Of a DNA stretch of 64,000 bases, positions 21,531-32,438 are shown piece after piece (position 1 is the stretch's first letter; each line of letters begins with the position of its first letter). Under the pieces are notes generated by a model that had not been told where the DNA came from, did not search any database, and saw only the letters and a program-made list of their open reading frames with translations. Source of the DNA: Diphasiastrum complanatum (taxonomy: Eukaryota; Streptophyta; Lycopodiopsida; Lycopodiales; Lycopodiaceae); contig MU832098.1 in the NCBI GenBank assembly GCA_029204225.1, forward strand, positions 1 to 64,000. The letters run 5' to 3'. Made by a program: the position numbers and the translations under genes.

Positions 21531-22848
21531 TAGGAACAATGACAATCGGTGAAATCCATTCGGTATGCTCAATCTCATAAATGAAATCGGCATCAAGCAA
21601 TTTCTAAAGTTCTTTCTTTATCAGATCTGCCACATAAGGATTACAGCGATAGAACTTTGTAACCTTTGGTATTGCATCAAGTACTAAAGGTATGGTATGT
21701 TCAATCACTGATGTCGGAATACCCTTCAAATCTTGATAAGTCCATGGAAATCAATCTTGATACTTAATAAGTAACAAACAGAGTGTTTGATACTGTTCAC
21801 GAGTAAGTTGTGATCCCAGTTGTACAATCTTTTTCGGTTCTCCTGGTTCTGCAAGATTCATTGGCTGCGTCCTAGCTGGGCCATCGTAAACCTCTTTAGA
21901 TTTCGGCATGTGTTCTTCAGGTTGACGATGTGCTTTAGGTAACATGATAACCACATCATCCGGTGTATAACATTTAAAATGCTCTGGCATATCATGCTGG
22001 ACTACATTTGCTTGTTCTTTTTCGAAAGGACTTGTCTTGGATCTTCGTTTAGTCTTCTTAGCAGGAATTGATTGTGGAGGTGATGACTTTTGGGATGATG
22101 AATCTTTCTTCACAGGTGAAGACTTCCTAGACGATGATGTCTTGCTGGAGATCTGACTTGAAGAATAATTCTTGACTTTTCCTTTGCCTTTATCCAATAG
22201 AGGTGACACTTCCTTTGAATCGATCTTTTGAGAGGGATTTTCCCATTTCAGGACCGTATTATAATGTTGCTTTGCTTGTTTCTTTGTCATCGAGCCTGTG
22301 ATCCTGTCTCCCTTCAATATAACTGCTTTGGGAGATTTGATTGTTGGTTCCTCAGGAACATTACGCACCCAAATCTGGTCAAATCCATATGATGTAGAAT
22401 CTGTTCATCCGTAAGTTCTACATTGCCATCATAAGTTAAGGCATGGCTCATTGGTATGAGATCATCCTCAATTGGATCAGGTATAGGTTCCGTTGATATC
22501 CAGGCTACATTCAGCACATTTAGTGGAAACGTGATTGGCATATCCAAAGTTTGATCTAATAAGGAAATCTCGCTCATCTTTGATTGAATATCTTGTTGAC
22601 ACATATCCTACTGTACAATCAATTGTTGCAAGAGCTTCATTCCAATTGACAATATCCGTTTGAGAATCGTAGTGAACTCCCAATTTTTTCTCTGGTCGAT
22701 CACAAGTGTGATCCATTGTTGATGAATCGTCATCCACTTTTTGAACCACTGGCTTGATAGTCCAAGTCGTAGGATCAACTTTAACTGCACGTTCACGATT
22801 TTCAAAAGTGATTTTTCTAGTACCCCAGTTATGAATTACTTGCGCAAC
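21531..22848 (-). pseudogene. Gypsy protease-RT linker (element 2)
   Basis: A Lys/Ser-rich linker (SSSQISSKTSSSRKSSPVKK, KPTKRRS-like) with AKQHYNTVLKWENPSQKI and the start of RT (EFIYEIEHTEWISPIVIVPK) in changing frames. It also holds VKVDPTTWTIKPVVQKV and DHTCDRPEKKLG, shared with element 1 at 2.8-3.2 kb. Such poorly conserved linkers are usual between protease and RT in this lineage. No separate function is claimed. Confidence 0.7.
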
Positions 22849-23110
22849 TCATAACCATGGATGTCCTAAGAGAACTCGGTAGACATTTGGTGCTTCTGGT
22901 AAGTCCACCATGACAAAAGTAATGACAAACTGTACTCCTGCAATCCTGATAGGTATATCTTCCACCATTCCTCGTGGACGAACTGTCGTTTGATCAGCTA
23001 GCTTAATAGCAAAAGTAGCAGGCTTAATCTTTGTAAGGCCCCATTTTGTACATAGCTTTGTAGAAATCAGGTTAACTCCTGAACCGCCATCTATCACGGT
23101 TGCTTCTTTA
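22849..23110 (-). pseudogene. Gypsy aspartic protease (element 2)
   Basis: Retropepsin-like: VIDGGSGVNLISTKLCTKWG at the N-terminal side (DGGS in place of the usual DTGS/DSGS), GMVEDIPIRIAGVQFVITFV, and VYRVLLGHPWL near the end. The frame is open for 82 aa. It follows the KNITLPI linker and a frame change. The paralogue at 2.5-2.8 kb has further changes in the active-site loop. Confidence 0.82.
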
Positions 23111-24157
23111 GAAAATTGTCTATGTTATATTGGCAGAGTGATATTCTTTTGTTCACTTTCCCAAGCGGCTCCAACATGGAGTACATCGTTAGATTCTTCA
23201 AATCCAGCACAAAAAAGCGGCTCCTGATGGTCTTCTGATTCTTCTTGAGCTAGCTTTTGGGCTAAGACTTCTTTTGCTTTTGGCACCAACTTTAAGAACT
23301 CTCCCAATGAAATATTGATCTTGCTAGACAAAATATTCATGAGTAATTCTGTATGCGGTGCTTCCAGTTTAGTCATCTTGAAGGGTTCTTCGCGATGATG
23401 TAATTGATCATTCATATATGTACGTAAATTTCTTGGAGGCTGCAATGGTGAAGACCAAACTTCAACAGTTACTTTAGCAGCTTCAAGTTTTTCTTCTTCT
23501 TGCAGATGTTTAATCCACTGTCTCATATCCTGATATCTTTGTTTTTCTACATTAAGATTTGGATAGACTCCCGATGTTGTTGGTGTATCGTTCAATGGTA
23601 TAGAATCAGCAGGTACTAAATCCACTACTGGTTCTTTTTGCTTTTGTGCTCTGGTGACCACCATCAAGGGTGCACTTGGTTTATTCTGAGCTACTGATCC
23701 TTGCTTGATTGTTATCAAATTTACAGGTGCTGTAGCTGGTGGTGGCTTCGGTCTTGTTGGACAGTCTTTATAGCAATGCCCATATCCACAGTCACGACAG
23801 AATGGTACAAATTTTTCTTTATTTGGGCATTTTGCAACTCTGTGATTTTCTCCACATGCAAAGCATCCAAGTGGTGCTCTGGCCCAATTTCTCGAGGCTT
23901 GTTGTTGAGTAGCAACATAAATGGCATACTATTCTGAAAATTCACCTTTTGGATCATTACCATAGCTCCATTGCTCAACACTTCCGTAAGGTTCTGGTTC
24001 CATCAAATTGCCAGGAGGAGCGGAGTGTTTTGGTGGGGCAGACAAAGCTAGACATTTCGGGTATCCAAGAGTAGATTGTCGTAGTCTTGATGCTGGATTG
24101 CCTCCATACTATGGATCTCGATATCCCATCTGGGCATATCGTTGCTGAATTATCCAA
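23111..24157 (-). pseudogene. Gypsy gag C-terminal region with zinc knuckles (element 2)
   Basis: Three overlapping frames cover the Gag C-terminal part. The knuckle region reads HLDALHVEKITELQNAQIKK in one frame and FACGENHRVAKCPN plus CRDCGYGHCYKDCP in the neighbouring frame, so single-base changes separate them. A linker follows (MVVTRAQKQKEPVVDLVPAD, MRQWIKHLQEEEKLEAAKVT, MNILSSKINISLGEFLKLVP). Knuckles bind the RNA during packaging. It joins gag upstream with an 11-residue overlap of frames and protease downstream. Confidence 0.8.
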
Positions 24158-25092
24158 GGGTTGAAGTTACAAAAGGCATTCTCATGGTCAGGTGAATTAC
24201 ACAGATGGCAAACACTGATTTCCATTCGTTTTTTCAATTGAGGACACTCGTTCACTGTGTGATTTCTTGTACAAATAGAACACCAGACATTTTTCTTGGT
24301 AGGAAAAGTCTTTGCAAACTTCTCAGGTTCCTTGTTCGCTTCTCCGTGGAAATTCTCCAATGCTTTGATCTTCTCATCAAATTGCAACTGCAACTTTTCC
24401 ATCTGTTTCTGCTGGATCTTCCCAAGTTTCTCGAACTCATTGAGCATCATTTCTGCAGTAGCATTGACATGCGTTGATGCAATAGTGGTGGATGTCGTAG
24501 TACTCTGCCCTGCTATATAAGACAACATACTGACATTCGGCTCATCATCTGAATCTTCATCCTCCTCCCGAATTGCATCCTCCATCGCATTTTGCAAAAG
24601 TGCGTACTCATTATGGCATTTTAGCTCATGTCCGATCCGTTTAGGTAGACCTGACAAAAACCACATAATCATGGCATTTTCATTAATCAGCTCAGGCTCA
24701 CATTCAGATCTAAGACATTTCACCCTTTCGATGTAATCTCGAATCATTTCTCGCTTTCCCATTTTAATTTTACTTAAAAGTAGGAAAGGGTCTTCCATAA
24801 ACTTCCGCGGTTTAAACTGTGTGATAAGGGCTCGTTTAACAACCTCCCAATCTGTACGTTCAATTTCATCTTGTTTATAGTACCAATCTTGTGCTGCGCC
24901 TGTTAAGGCCATAGGAAACAACTTAAGTTTATCTTGAGGATCAATCTCACCATAGACCTCACAGGATTCAACATAGATATGAAGAAATCTAACTGGATCT
25001 GTTAATCCATTATATATGGGTAGATCCAATTGGGGTGCTCTTCTAACAATAATTGGATTGACCTCCTGTGGAGCAGCTCCAGGGACAACCAT
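24109..25092 (-). pseudogene. Gypsy gag capsid region (element 2), open frame
   Basis: This 327-aa open frame starts at an ATG (MVVPGAAPQEVNPIIV) and contains the Ty3/Gypsy Gag domain: LPIYNGLTDPVRFLHIYVES, LKLFPMALTGAAQDWYYKQD, RDYIERVKCLRSECEPELIN, MWFLSGLPKRIGHELKCHNE. It also has two CxxC-x4-H-type knuckles (CSICTRNHTVNEC and CHLCNSPDHENAFC). It is the best preserved gag in the window. Downstream frames are shifted, so the polyprotein cannot be made even though this part is intact. The copy at 0.65-1.1 kb is its paralogue. Confidence 0.88.
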
Positions 25093-25920
25093 CTTTACAA
25101 ATTTAGATCAGATCGATAATGAGATTGGATATAGATTTTTCCAAAAAAAAAACTATCTCAGATTAGATCTGCTAGCTCTATTCCACTTTTCAAGACTCTG
25201 ATTCTATATGATGAAAAACTACCCAAAATTCGATCAATCGATACTTCTCAAAAATGATAAATCTCTCAGAGTCCCATTCAGAATATATCAGATTTGATCC
25301 AAATTTTGACAGAGAATTGATCTGGAAAATTAGAAAGTAAAAATAGGACTGGCGAAGGTTCTTTAGGCGAAGGTTGTCTTGGCGAAGATTCAACAGTGCT
25401 ATTTTGGGATAACAAATCTCTGAACACTTTTCTGGCAATTTCTTGGGAAATAACCTTTGCCGACTTCTCAGATGGAAGATCTGACACAGATAAAACTATG
25501 GACAACCGGACGAAGGTTTCTAACACAAGAAAATACAGTTTTTGTAATCTGACGAGGGTAAAAATCAAGATCTTTTGTGATCTGATCAAGAAGAATCTTC
25601 GCCAAACTCAAAAATAGTAGTTTACTATAGATAGAATGTTTAGGAAACTCGAAGGATCAAGAGTAATATTGGTAATTTTGCAAAAAAATGACTTTTTTTG
25701 GCAAAAATATGACAATATGACAACTGATCCTCTGAAAACCTTTTTATTTTTGGTATTATTCTTCGCCAACCTAACAGCAGATAGATTTGAATCACATTTA
25801 AGCACAGTGAATCGGGCGAAGGTTCTTTTTCTGTATTTTTTAGGGTTTTGACAATTTTTGGTGTTTTTTTGTGGTTTTTTTTATGTTTCTGAAAATCTGC
25901 TGGTTATTAATCTTCGTCCT
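25093..25920 (-). other. Gypsy leader between upstream ORF and gag
   Basis: AT-rich sequence without a plausible ORF on the element strand. Repeated GGCGAAGGTT/GCGAAGATT motifs occur at 25355-25390 and 25818. Bases 25735-25930 match 440-610 in reverse orientation, which defines it as leader of this Gypsy family. Open frames on the plus strand here (for example 25636-25851) are antisense to the element. Confidence 0.6.
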
Positions 25921-26458
25921 TCAACAGTTGCGTAGGAAGTGGACGGCCTCATCCACTACATCTCTGTTTGTAGAAACAATTTTACCATCTAGTGGTAATC
26001 CCAAGGTTGTGCAGAACACTTCTTCAAAAATAGTGAAAAACTTGCCTCGTACATGTATTTTAAAATTCACATCAGATACTACGTGGATGGAGTTCATGAA
26101 CTCAGTACTGACTTTAGACAAAATGACTGAAAGGTACACTTTCAAATTGCCCAACCTACATTAATCCAAAAGAGACTGGATTGATGTCAAGTGGATTCCT
26201 ACACGTGCTTTCCAAGTAATAGAAGAGCTCGATCCAGAAGCCATTTTGTTCGAACAATTGACGAAGGCTCCGCAGATCCCAACAGGTCGTAATAGATCGC
26301 TTGATCGCAAAGATAGTGAGTGCAAGAAAGCATAAAAACGCAAGAAAAAAGTGAGAGGAAAATAGAAAATAACTATGATATGCAGTGGCGGTGTGGAGAT
26401 GATGATGACATGTCATGGTGTCGTGACACCTGTCATTTCCATTATTAAGGACGTGCAT
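25921..26458 (-). pseudogene. Unrecognised ORF upstream of Gypsy gag
   Basis: Two frames joined by a shift near 26155 read, on the minus strand, LFEQNGFWIELFYYLESTCR, NPLDINPVSFGLM, then STEFMNSIHVVSDVNFKIHV, RGKFFTIFEEVFCTTLGLPL and DGKIVSTNRDVVDEAVHFLR followed by a stop. The second part (VRGK-FFTIFEEVF-LGLP) recalls the N-terminal domain of 'putative plant transposon proteins' in which an RGxxxxFSPxxINxxLGLP motif occurs. That likeness is from memory and weak. It sits before the gag of element 2 and could be an extra ORF of this family or part of another element. Confidence 0.45.
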
Positions 26459-26639
26459 GACTCATAGTTTCAAAATATGATTTGACAGATCAGTCTTAAT
26501 GATTGTAAGACCGTTTGTGAAAAATAAATAAATAAATAATAAAAAACAATATTCGTTTTTATGTGTAGACGTACACACGTGTGAATAATGATGACCACGT
26601 GGCCATTATCTCTAATTGATGAATACAAAAAGTAGGTCA

Positions 26640-27420
26640 AGAGATTCGCGAAAGATTCTCAAAAATATTCTAGAAAGGTTCGCAAAAATTTCTCGCAAGA
26701 TCCTAAAAAATGATAGAGAAACTAACGAAAGCTTTTCAATAGAATTTTAGTAAGATACTAGAAAATTTCTCGCAATATTCTCGAAAATAAAAAATAACGG
26801 TAGGAAAATCAAATAAAAGACTTCAAGAAAAATGCTAGATAATTTTTCAAAAAATTGGAGAAAGATGCTAGAAAGATTTTCAAAAACATGCTAGAAAAGA
26901 CTCTAGAAAGGTTCTTGAAAAGATGCTAGAAAAATTCTAGAAAGATTTTTGAAAACGATCCGTGAAGATTTAAAACACGTTTTTTATTACAAATTGGGTG
27001 TCGTGACAAATTCTCGAAAAGCACTTTTAAAAATGTCTTGAAAGATTTTGGAAGAAGTCTAGAAAAATTCTCAAATATTTCTGGAAAAATGTTGGAAGAC
27101 GTCTAGAAATATTCTCGAAAAGATTCTAGAAAGGTTTTGGAGGGAGTTTAGAAAGTTTCGTGAAAAGATTTCAAAAAAGTCATGAAAAATTCTCGAAAAA
27201 AAATTGGAGAATGATTTTGGAAGAATGCTTAAAAGAAAATACTAGAAAGTGCCAGAAAATTTCACGAAAAATTCTAAAAAAGATAGGAGAAAATCACGAG
27301 CAATTCCAGAAAAGATAAAGAAAATTTGTGAATGATTCCAAAAAAAATAAAAGAAAATTTGCAAACGATTCCAGAAAAATCCTAGAAAAGAATGAGAATA
27401 ATAGAAATTCTGGTCAAACG
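26640..27420. repeat. Degenerate short-repeat tract rich in TTCnnGAA
   Basis: A purine-rich tract of variations on TTCTAGAAAGATTCTCGAAAA. By eye I count thirteen TTCnnGAA palindromes, for example at 26645, 26668, 26778, 26912, 26935, 27011, 27079, 27112, 27124, 27190, 27261, 27304 and 27369. This is the core of the heat-shock element recognised by HSF trimers. The tract lies just beyond the 3' end of the minus-strand Gypsy element 3 and may belong to its 3' untranslated region or LTR. The region 26460-26640 shows nothing else. Confidence 0.7.
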
Positions 27421-27429
27421 TAATATTTC

Positions 27430-28440
27430 TTGAGTCTGGACCCATTAATTTGTGTCGGTAATAGTTCGATTTTAAGTGATTGGAGTTGAACATAACCATT
27501 CTCGAACACCTTTATAACTTTATAAGGTCCGAGCCATCTCATATGAAGTTTTCCAGGGAACTTTTGATGTCGACTATCATAGATTAGCACAAAGTCATCA
27601 ACTTTAAGATCACTTTTCTAATACGATTATCATACTTTTTCTTTCGTTGTTCCTAGATTTTCATCTTTAATTTTTGTGAATTTGTACGAGCTTCAGATAG
27701 TTCTTCAATAGTCGTCAGCCTTTCATTAATACATTTTGCATCTATTCGTTGAGCTTGAATACGAAAAGTTGTCACCTCGAATTCAATAGGTAAAATAGGA
27801 TGCATACCATAAGTAAGAAAATATGGTGTTTGCTTCGTCATGATCTTTTCTGTGTTTCAATAAGCCCAGACAACTGATGGTAATTTCTGATCCCAATCAG
27901 TCGCATGTGCAATAGTAATCTTGTTCAGGATCTTACATAATATTCCATTAGCTCTCTCAGTCAACCCGTTTGCTTTTGGATTATAAAGGGTTGTCTTTCT
28001 GTGTTTAATTAGAAAATACATTGTCAGCAGCCGTATTGTGTCTATTAAAAAATGTGTACCACGGTCACTTACTGTATCAAGAGGACAACCATATCTTGTG
28101 ATTATAGTTTTGAATGAGAACGTTGCGACAGTTTTCGCATCGTTTCGTTTCGTCGCTTCTGCTTCAACGTTCTTTGTAGCATAATCCGTCGCAACAAGTA
28201 TATAACGACACTTAGTATGTCGAGTCACAAGTTTGATTGGACCGACAAAGTCAATCCCCCACTTCTCAAATGGTGCAAGAGGTAGGATTGGTGTCAATGG
28301 CCAATTCATTGCTTTTGTAGGCTTTCCAGATCTTTGACAAGGATCACACGAACGAATATAATTCGATACATCCTTGAACATAGTTGGCCACCAGTACTTG
28401 TCAGTCAATATTTTATTAACAATTTTCTTTAAGGCAAAGT
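27430..28440 (-). pseudogene. Gypsy integrase (element 3)
   Basis: The longest frame (28408-27857, 183 aa) contains YWWPTMFKDVSNYIRSCDPC (end of the zinc-binding HHCC region; AGGHF lies just upstream) and the core with all three acidic residues: WGIDFVGPIKLVTRHTKCRY (D), DTVSDRGTHF (D), YNPKANGLTERANGIL (E). The C-terminal part continues at 27841-27653 (TPYFLTYGMHPILPIEFEVT) after a stop at a TGA, then decays. The enzyme inserts element DNA into chromosomes. No chromodomain was seen. A single stop separates this core from the C-terminal part. Confidence 0.87.
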
Positions 28441-29515
28441 GTCCGCCAGCATCCTCTAAATGTAGGGCTTTAACAACCTTTTTAATATCTTCAGTTTCGA
28501 GACATTTTCTTAGTTGATGATCAACACCAAACTCGTATAGGACATTGTTAATAATAGTATAAGGTGCTACCCTATATGAAAAACTGTCTTTTTTTACAAA
28601 TCATAACCATCCGGATATATTTGATCCTTAAGATAAGTAATAATATCTGAATATAACGAATTTGTAGATGAAATTTTGAATAAATTTTCGTCTGAAAAAT
28701 CATCATTAATTGGTTTTTCAACTTTTCCCGTGCTAAGTCGCGATAGATAATCAGCATTCGTATGATATTTCCTTGGCGAAGTTCTACTTGATAAGTGAAT
28801 TCTTGCAGAAGTAGAACCCATCGAGCAATTCATCCTGATAAATCTGGTTTATTCACAAGATAGTTTAGAGCATAGTGATCAACATGAAAAATGAAAGCAT
28901 ATCCCAACAAATAATGCCAAAATTTCTTAACAATTAAAATCATTTCGAGTGTTTCCCTTTCTGTAGCCGAATAATTCTTCTCCAAGGCACTGAGCTGTCG
29001 ACTCGCATAGTATATGGGATGATCTTTCTTCTGATTGTCCTTCTGGCTCAAACAGACGCCAATAGCAAATGTCGAAAAATCAACATAACTATGAAATAGA
29101 ATAGCCCAGTTGGGTGGTCTCAAAATAGGAGCATTGATCAACCTCTTCTTAAGTTCTTTGAACGCTTTCTGTTGTTCACTTGTCCACAAATATTCCACTT
29201 GTTTCTTGAGTAGATGCGTAAGAGAAGCAGCAATAGAAACATGATTTTGGATAAATCTTCGATAATAGCCGACATGTCCTAAGAAAGATCTTAGTTCACG
29301 TAGATTGGTTGGTATCTAGAAATCTTTTATAAGCTCGACTTTATCTTTATCGACCTCTATTCCTCTGTTTGATATTCTGTGTCCAAGTAAAATTCCTTCT
29401 TTCATACCGAAGAAACGCTTTTCTGGGTGAAGGGATAAACAAGTCTCTTGACACTGTTGCAATGTAAGTTTCAGCTTCTGTAGATGTGTCTTAATATCAC
29501 TATATACACAGAGGG
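28441..29515 (-). pseudogene. Gypsy RNase H with RT thumb remnant (element 3)
   Basis: From 29515 the minus strand reads VYSDIKTHLQKLKLTLQQCQ, FFGMKEGILLGHRISNRGIE and LRELRSFLGHVGYYRRFI, then an open frame (29198-28830) with EYLWTSEQQKAFKELKKRLI, FHSYVDFSTFAIGVCLSQKD, YYASRQLSALEKNYSATERE and FHVDHYALNYLVNKPDLSG. After a stop come WVLLLQEFTYQVEL and the linker to integrase. The sequence starts in the middle of RT: the part before VYSD, including the YxDD catalytic motif, is missing. Confidence 0.85.
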
Positions 29516-30560
29516 AGTACTTTGGATTGAGACGATATTGTCTCTATCGAACAAGTACAACATCTTCTTTAAGATCAATACGGTGCTCTCCGAATTCTGC
29601 AGGTATTCCTTTCAAATCGTCGAGCAACCAAGCAAATACCTCTTGGTACCCGTTCAGTAATTCTGTGAATTCAGCTAATTTCGTTTCTCCAAGTGACTTT
29701 GAAACATGCACAAATTTGCTAGGTGCAAGTTCAATTAGTTCAGTAGAATCTGGTAGAATAATACCATCTATCATACTACATTGGTATGGCCATGAATTTC
29801 ATGCATGGTTGACTCCATAGATATATTCTTGTCGTCAACCTGGTTCTTATTACCAAATTTGTGTTCAAATTCGTCAAATTCATCACTTGAATCATCCCAG
29901 ACTCTTTAGAGTTCGTGTTTGCAACTTGTATTTCTTTATTCAAAACATCTACTTCAGCCTTTCAAGCATTGAAGAATTCTTCTTCGTCAATATTCTCATA
30001 GCCCATTCGAAATATTGCACTTCGATGTTAGATGCATGGAAAAAATATTTAATGCACAAGAAGAATCTTCTGAGGTAAAACTAGTGTCAGGCAAAGGAGT
30101 TTCACCTTCGTATTTGTCACGACTCCAAGTGATTATTGGTCTCACCTCGATTATTGGTCTCACCAGTTTGAAATCCCAATTCTCTGGATTTCCAATAAAC
30201 ACTTGCATTTGATTGATAAAGCAGGGCCATCCAATTAGCACAGAATAAGATGAAAAACCAAGTGGTTTGATAACTATAAAATTCATTGTGAACGGCTTGG
30301 CTTGAATGTAAACAATGACATCCTTCAATTCTCCAACAAGCTTTCATCGCGTCGAATCTACTAATTTGATATTACGCTGAGTTGGTTGAATGTCAGTCAG
30401 CCCCAAATCATGAGCAGTGTCTTCTGTTATTATGTTCACGCTTGAACCAGAGTCTATCAATCCTTTTTCAATCAAGCAACCAACAATGGTAACATCAATA
30501 TCAGGTGCACCGAGATCTCCTAAATCGATAGAGAGTACACCACCGCATCTAGCAAAGAAA
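29516..30560 (-). pseudogene. Gypsy protease and RT N-terminal edge (element 3)
   Basis: On the minus strand the protease region reads GCLIEKGLIDSGSSVNIITE (about 30480-30410, with a DSGS active site), then LVDSTRKLVGELKDVIVYIQ-like sequence and MNFIVIKPLGFSSYSVLIGW. A 16-bp block (GATTATTGGTCTCACC) is duplicated at about 30131-30162. The frame 29774-29544 reads TELLNGYQEVFAWLLDDLKG and AEFGEHRIDLKEDVVLVRQR-like sequence up to QYRLNPKYS, the very start of RT. It then jumps directly to the RT thumb. A stop lies at about 29542. Confidence 0.8.
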
Positions 30561-30599
30561 CTCTTTTCTTCTTTTTAGAGGTAGAAAGACCTTTCAATT

Positions 30600-32438
30600 G
30601 CTTACAGTGTTAAGTGCTCAAAAGTGATGTTTGGACAAAGAGATACAATATCAGTCACTATGTCATAATCCTTCATCTTTGATTTTGAGATTGGCTTGTC
30701 AATAACAACATTAGACAATTTAGTCTTCGGTATTTCATCGTCCCCTTCCTCGAACGTGACCACCTTTTCTGCAGCAGCTAACTGAAGTTCAATATTGATA
30801 ATCTTTTGCCTCTGTTGAGATGTCTTTTGCAAATAATTTTGCAGCATTACGGTCATAGTCGGGGTCATCTTTAAGATTTTCTTTGGTTGTAGATTTGTTC
30901 GTTGACTTGCTAGAAAATTTCTTCTTCAAAGAGTTTCTACGCTTCGTTGAAGATTTTTGTTCGGGTTTCGAGGAGCCTTTGCTTCTCGTTGTGACTTTGA
31001 ATATCTTCTCTACATCACTTGGCCAAGACTGGTCTTCTGTCTTCGCCAGTTTTCCTTCAATTATATCAATTCTTTGCACAACAACATCAATCGAAGCTTT
31101 TGCTTTCGAGTTTGCAACAGCTGGTGTTGCTACATCATAACGGTGCATAACCAATCGGCTTCTATGGCTGAGGCCAGTTAGGTGAAAAATGTGTTGGCTC
31201 TCCACAGTTGTAACAGTTGCCCGATAGTCACAGTTTGCGACTTCATCGCTGGTCCAACAAATTCAGGAGGATTGTGTCTTCTTGGTGCGAACTTTGGTCT
31301 ATCCTGTTGGGCTGATACTACAGCACCTTGAACATAATTAGTAGTCGCATCATTTTGAAAAATAAAAAGTACCTCCTGGGCAGGATCTTCAATATACTTT
31401 ACATTCATAGTGGTGCAGTCTTCCTTATTATGTCCAAAAGTGTCACATTTCGTACACCACATTTCTGAGTTGGAAGAAAAAGCTTTTGGTCTTTTGTCTA
31501 TAACTTCAGAGATCTGCACTTTCAAATCATTAAACTTTTTATTAAGATCAGCCATATTACTCTTCCAAAGCTTTTCAAGTTTAGAAGTTGACGACTTATC
31601 CTCGATGGTTTTCGTGTCGTCCTTCCGTTTGGATCGTCGTTTATTTTTTTGTTCTCCTTTATCAGCTTCTGATTCTAATGAATCACTGCCTTTGGACTTC
31701 GAGCTTGAAGAACCAGTATTTGAGTTAGTATATGAATCACCTTCGCTATCACTAGAATCAGTTTAGACTTACGAGATCTTTTAGTTGAGCATCGCTATCG
31801 TGCTAGTTTCGAGGTCTCGAAGTTCTCAGCACTAGCTATTACTGCTGCTAAGGAGGTCAAGTCCCCTTGTCTGCAATAAAGATCAATCTTTGGTGGTAAA
31901 CCAGCCAAAAACCATTCGATCTACATATCAACGGGATATACACCGGTTAGTTTTCCTATAAGATTCTTAACCTTTCGTGTATATTTTTTAAGAAATTCTT
32001 TAGTCTTCTTCTGAACATTGTTCAGACGTCAGGGAATTCTAGATTTATAACCGATTTCTTTGAACTGGTTAGAAATGCATCTTTCAGTAGTAACCAGGTT
32101 CGTATGCAGCCTGGTTCAACTTGACTGTACCATATGTGTGCCTACTTTCTCAGTAGACCTGGAAAGATTCGCAGTCTGTCTACGTCAGTTCCTTCGTTAT
32201 TTGCATTAGCGATTGACTCAAATTGCGAGACATAGCTATCTACATCATCTGAAGTAGTCCCTTTAAAATAATCATACTTGATTTTTGAAATAGAATCCAG
32301 ACCAAAGCTAATTAGAAGTTCAAGTAATTGGGCAGTGATCTCGTCGAGATTTCTTCGACTTGCACTCTCACTTTGTCTTTGTAAAAATTTCTCTCTAAGC
32401 TTATGGTATTGTTCTAATTGGGATTCTCTATCTGACAT
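30600..32438 (-). pseudogene. Gypsy gag (element 3), fragmented
   Basis: The N-terminal frame from ATG 32438 reads ESQLEQYHKLREKFLQRQSE, LDSISKIKYDYFKGTTSDDV and YVSQFESIANANNEGTDVDR. Decayed Gag core follows (32140-31770), then a Ser/Lys-rich linker (TNSNTGSSSSKSKGSDSLES). A canonical knuckle CTKCDTFGHNKEDC lies in an open frame 31555-31178. The rest (31205-30602) is Lys/Ser-rich with coiled-coil character. At least five stops or shifts were seen. This Gag is clearly different from those of elements 1 and 2, so it belongs to another Gypsy lineage. Confidence 0.8.

Noticed and set aside
25636-26164. Plus-strand open frames opposite the leader and upstream ORF of Gypsy element 2
   Set aside because: They are antisense to the element and the matching sequence at 370-633 is likewise antisense, so conservation follows from the element sequence itself.
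26460-27430. Considered as the confirmed 3' LTR of Gypsy element 3
   Set aside because: No matching copy was found upstream of that element's gag at 32.4-33.8 kb, so LTR status stays unproven.
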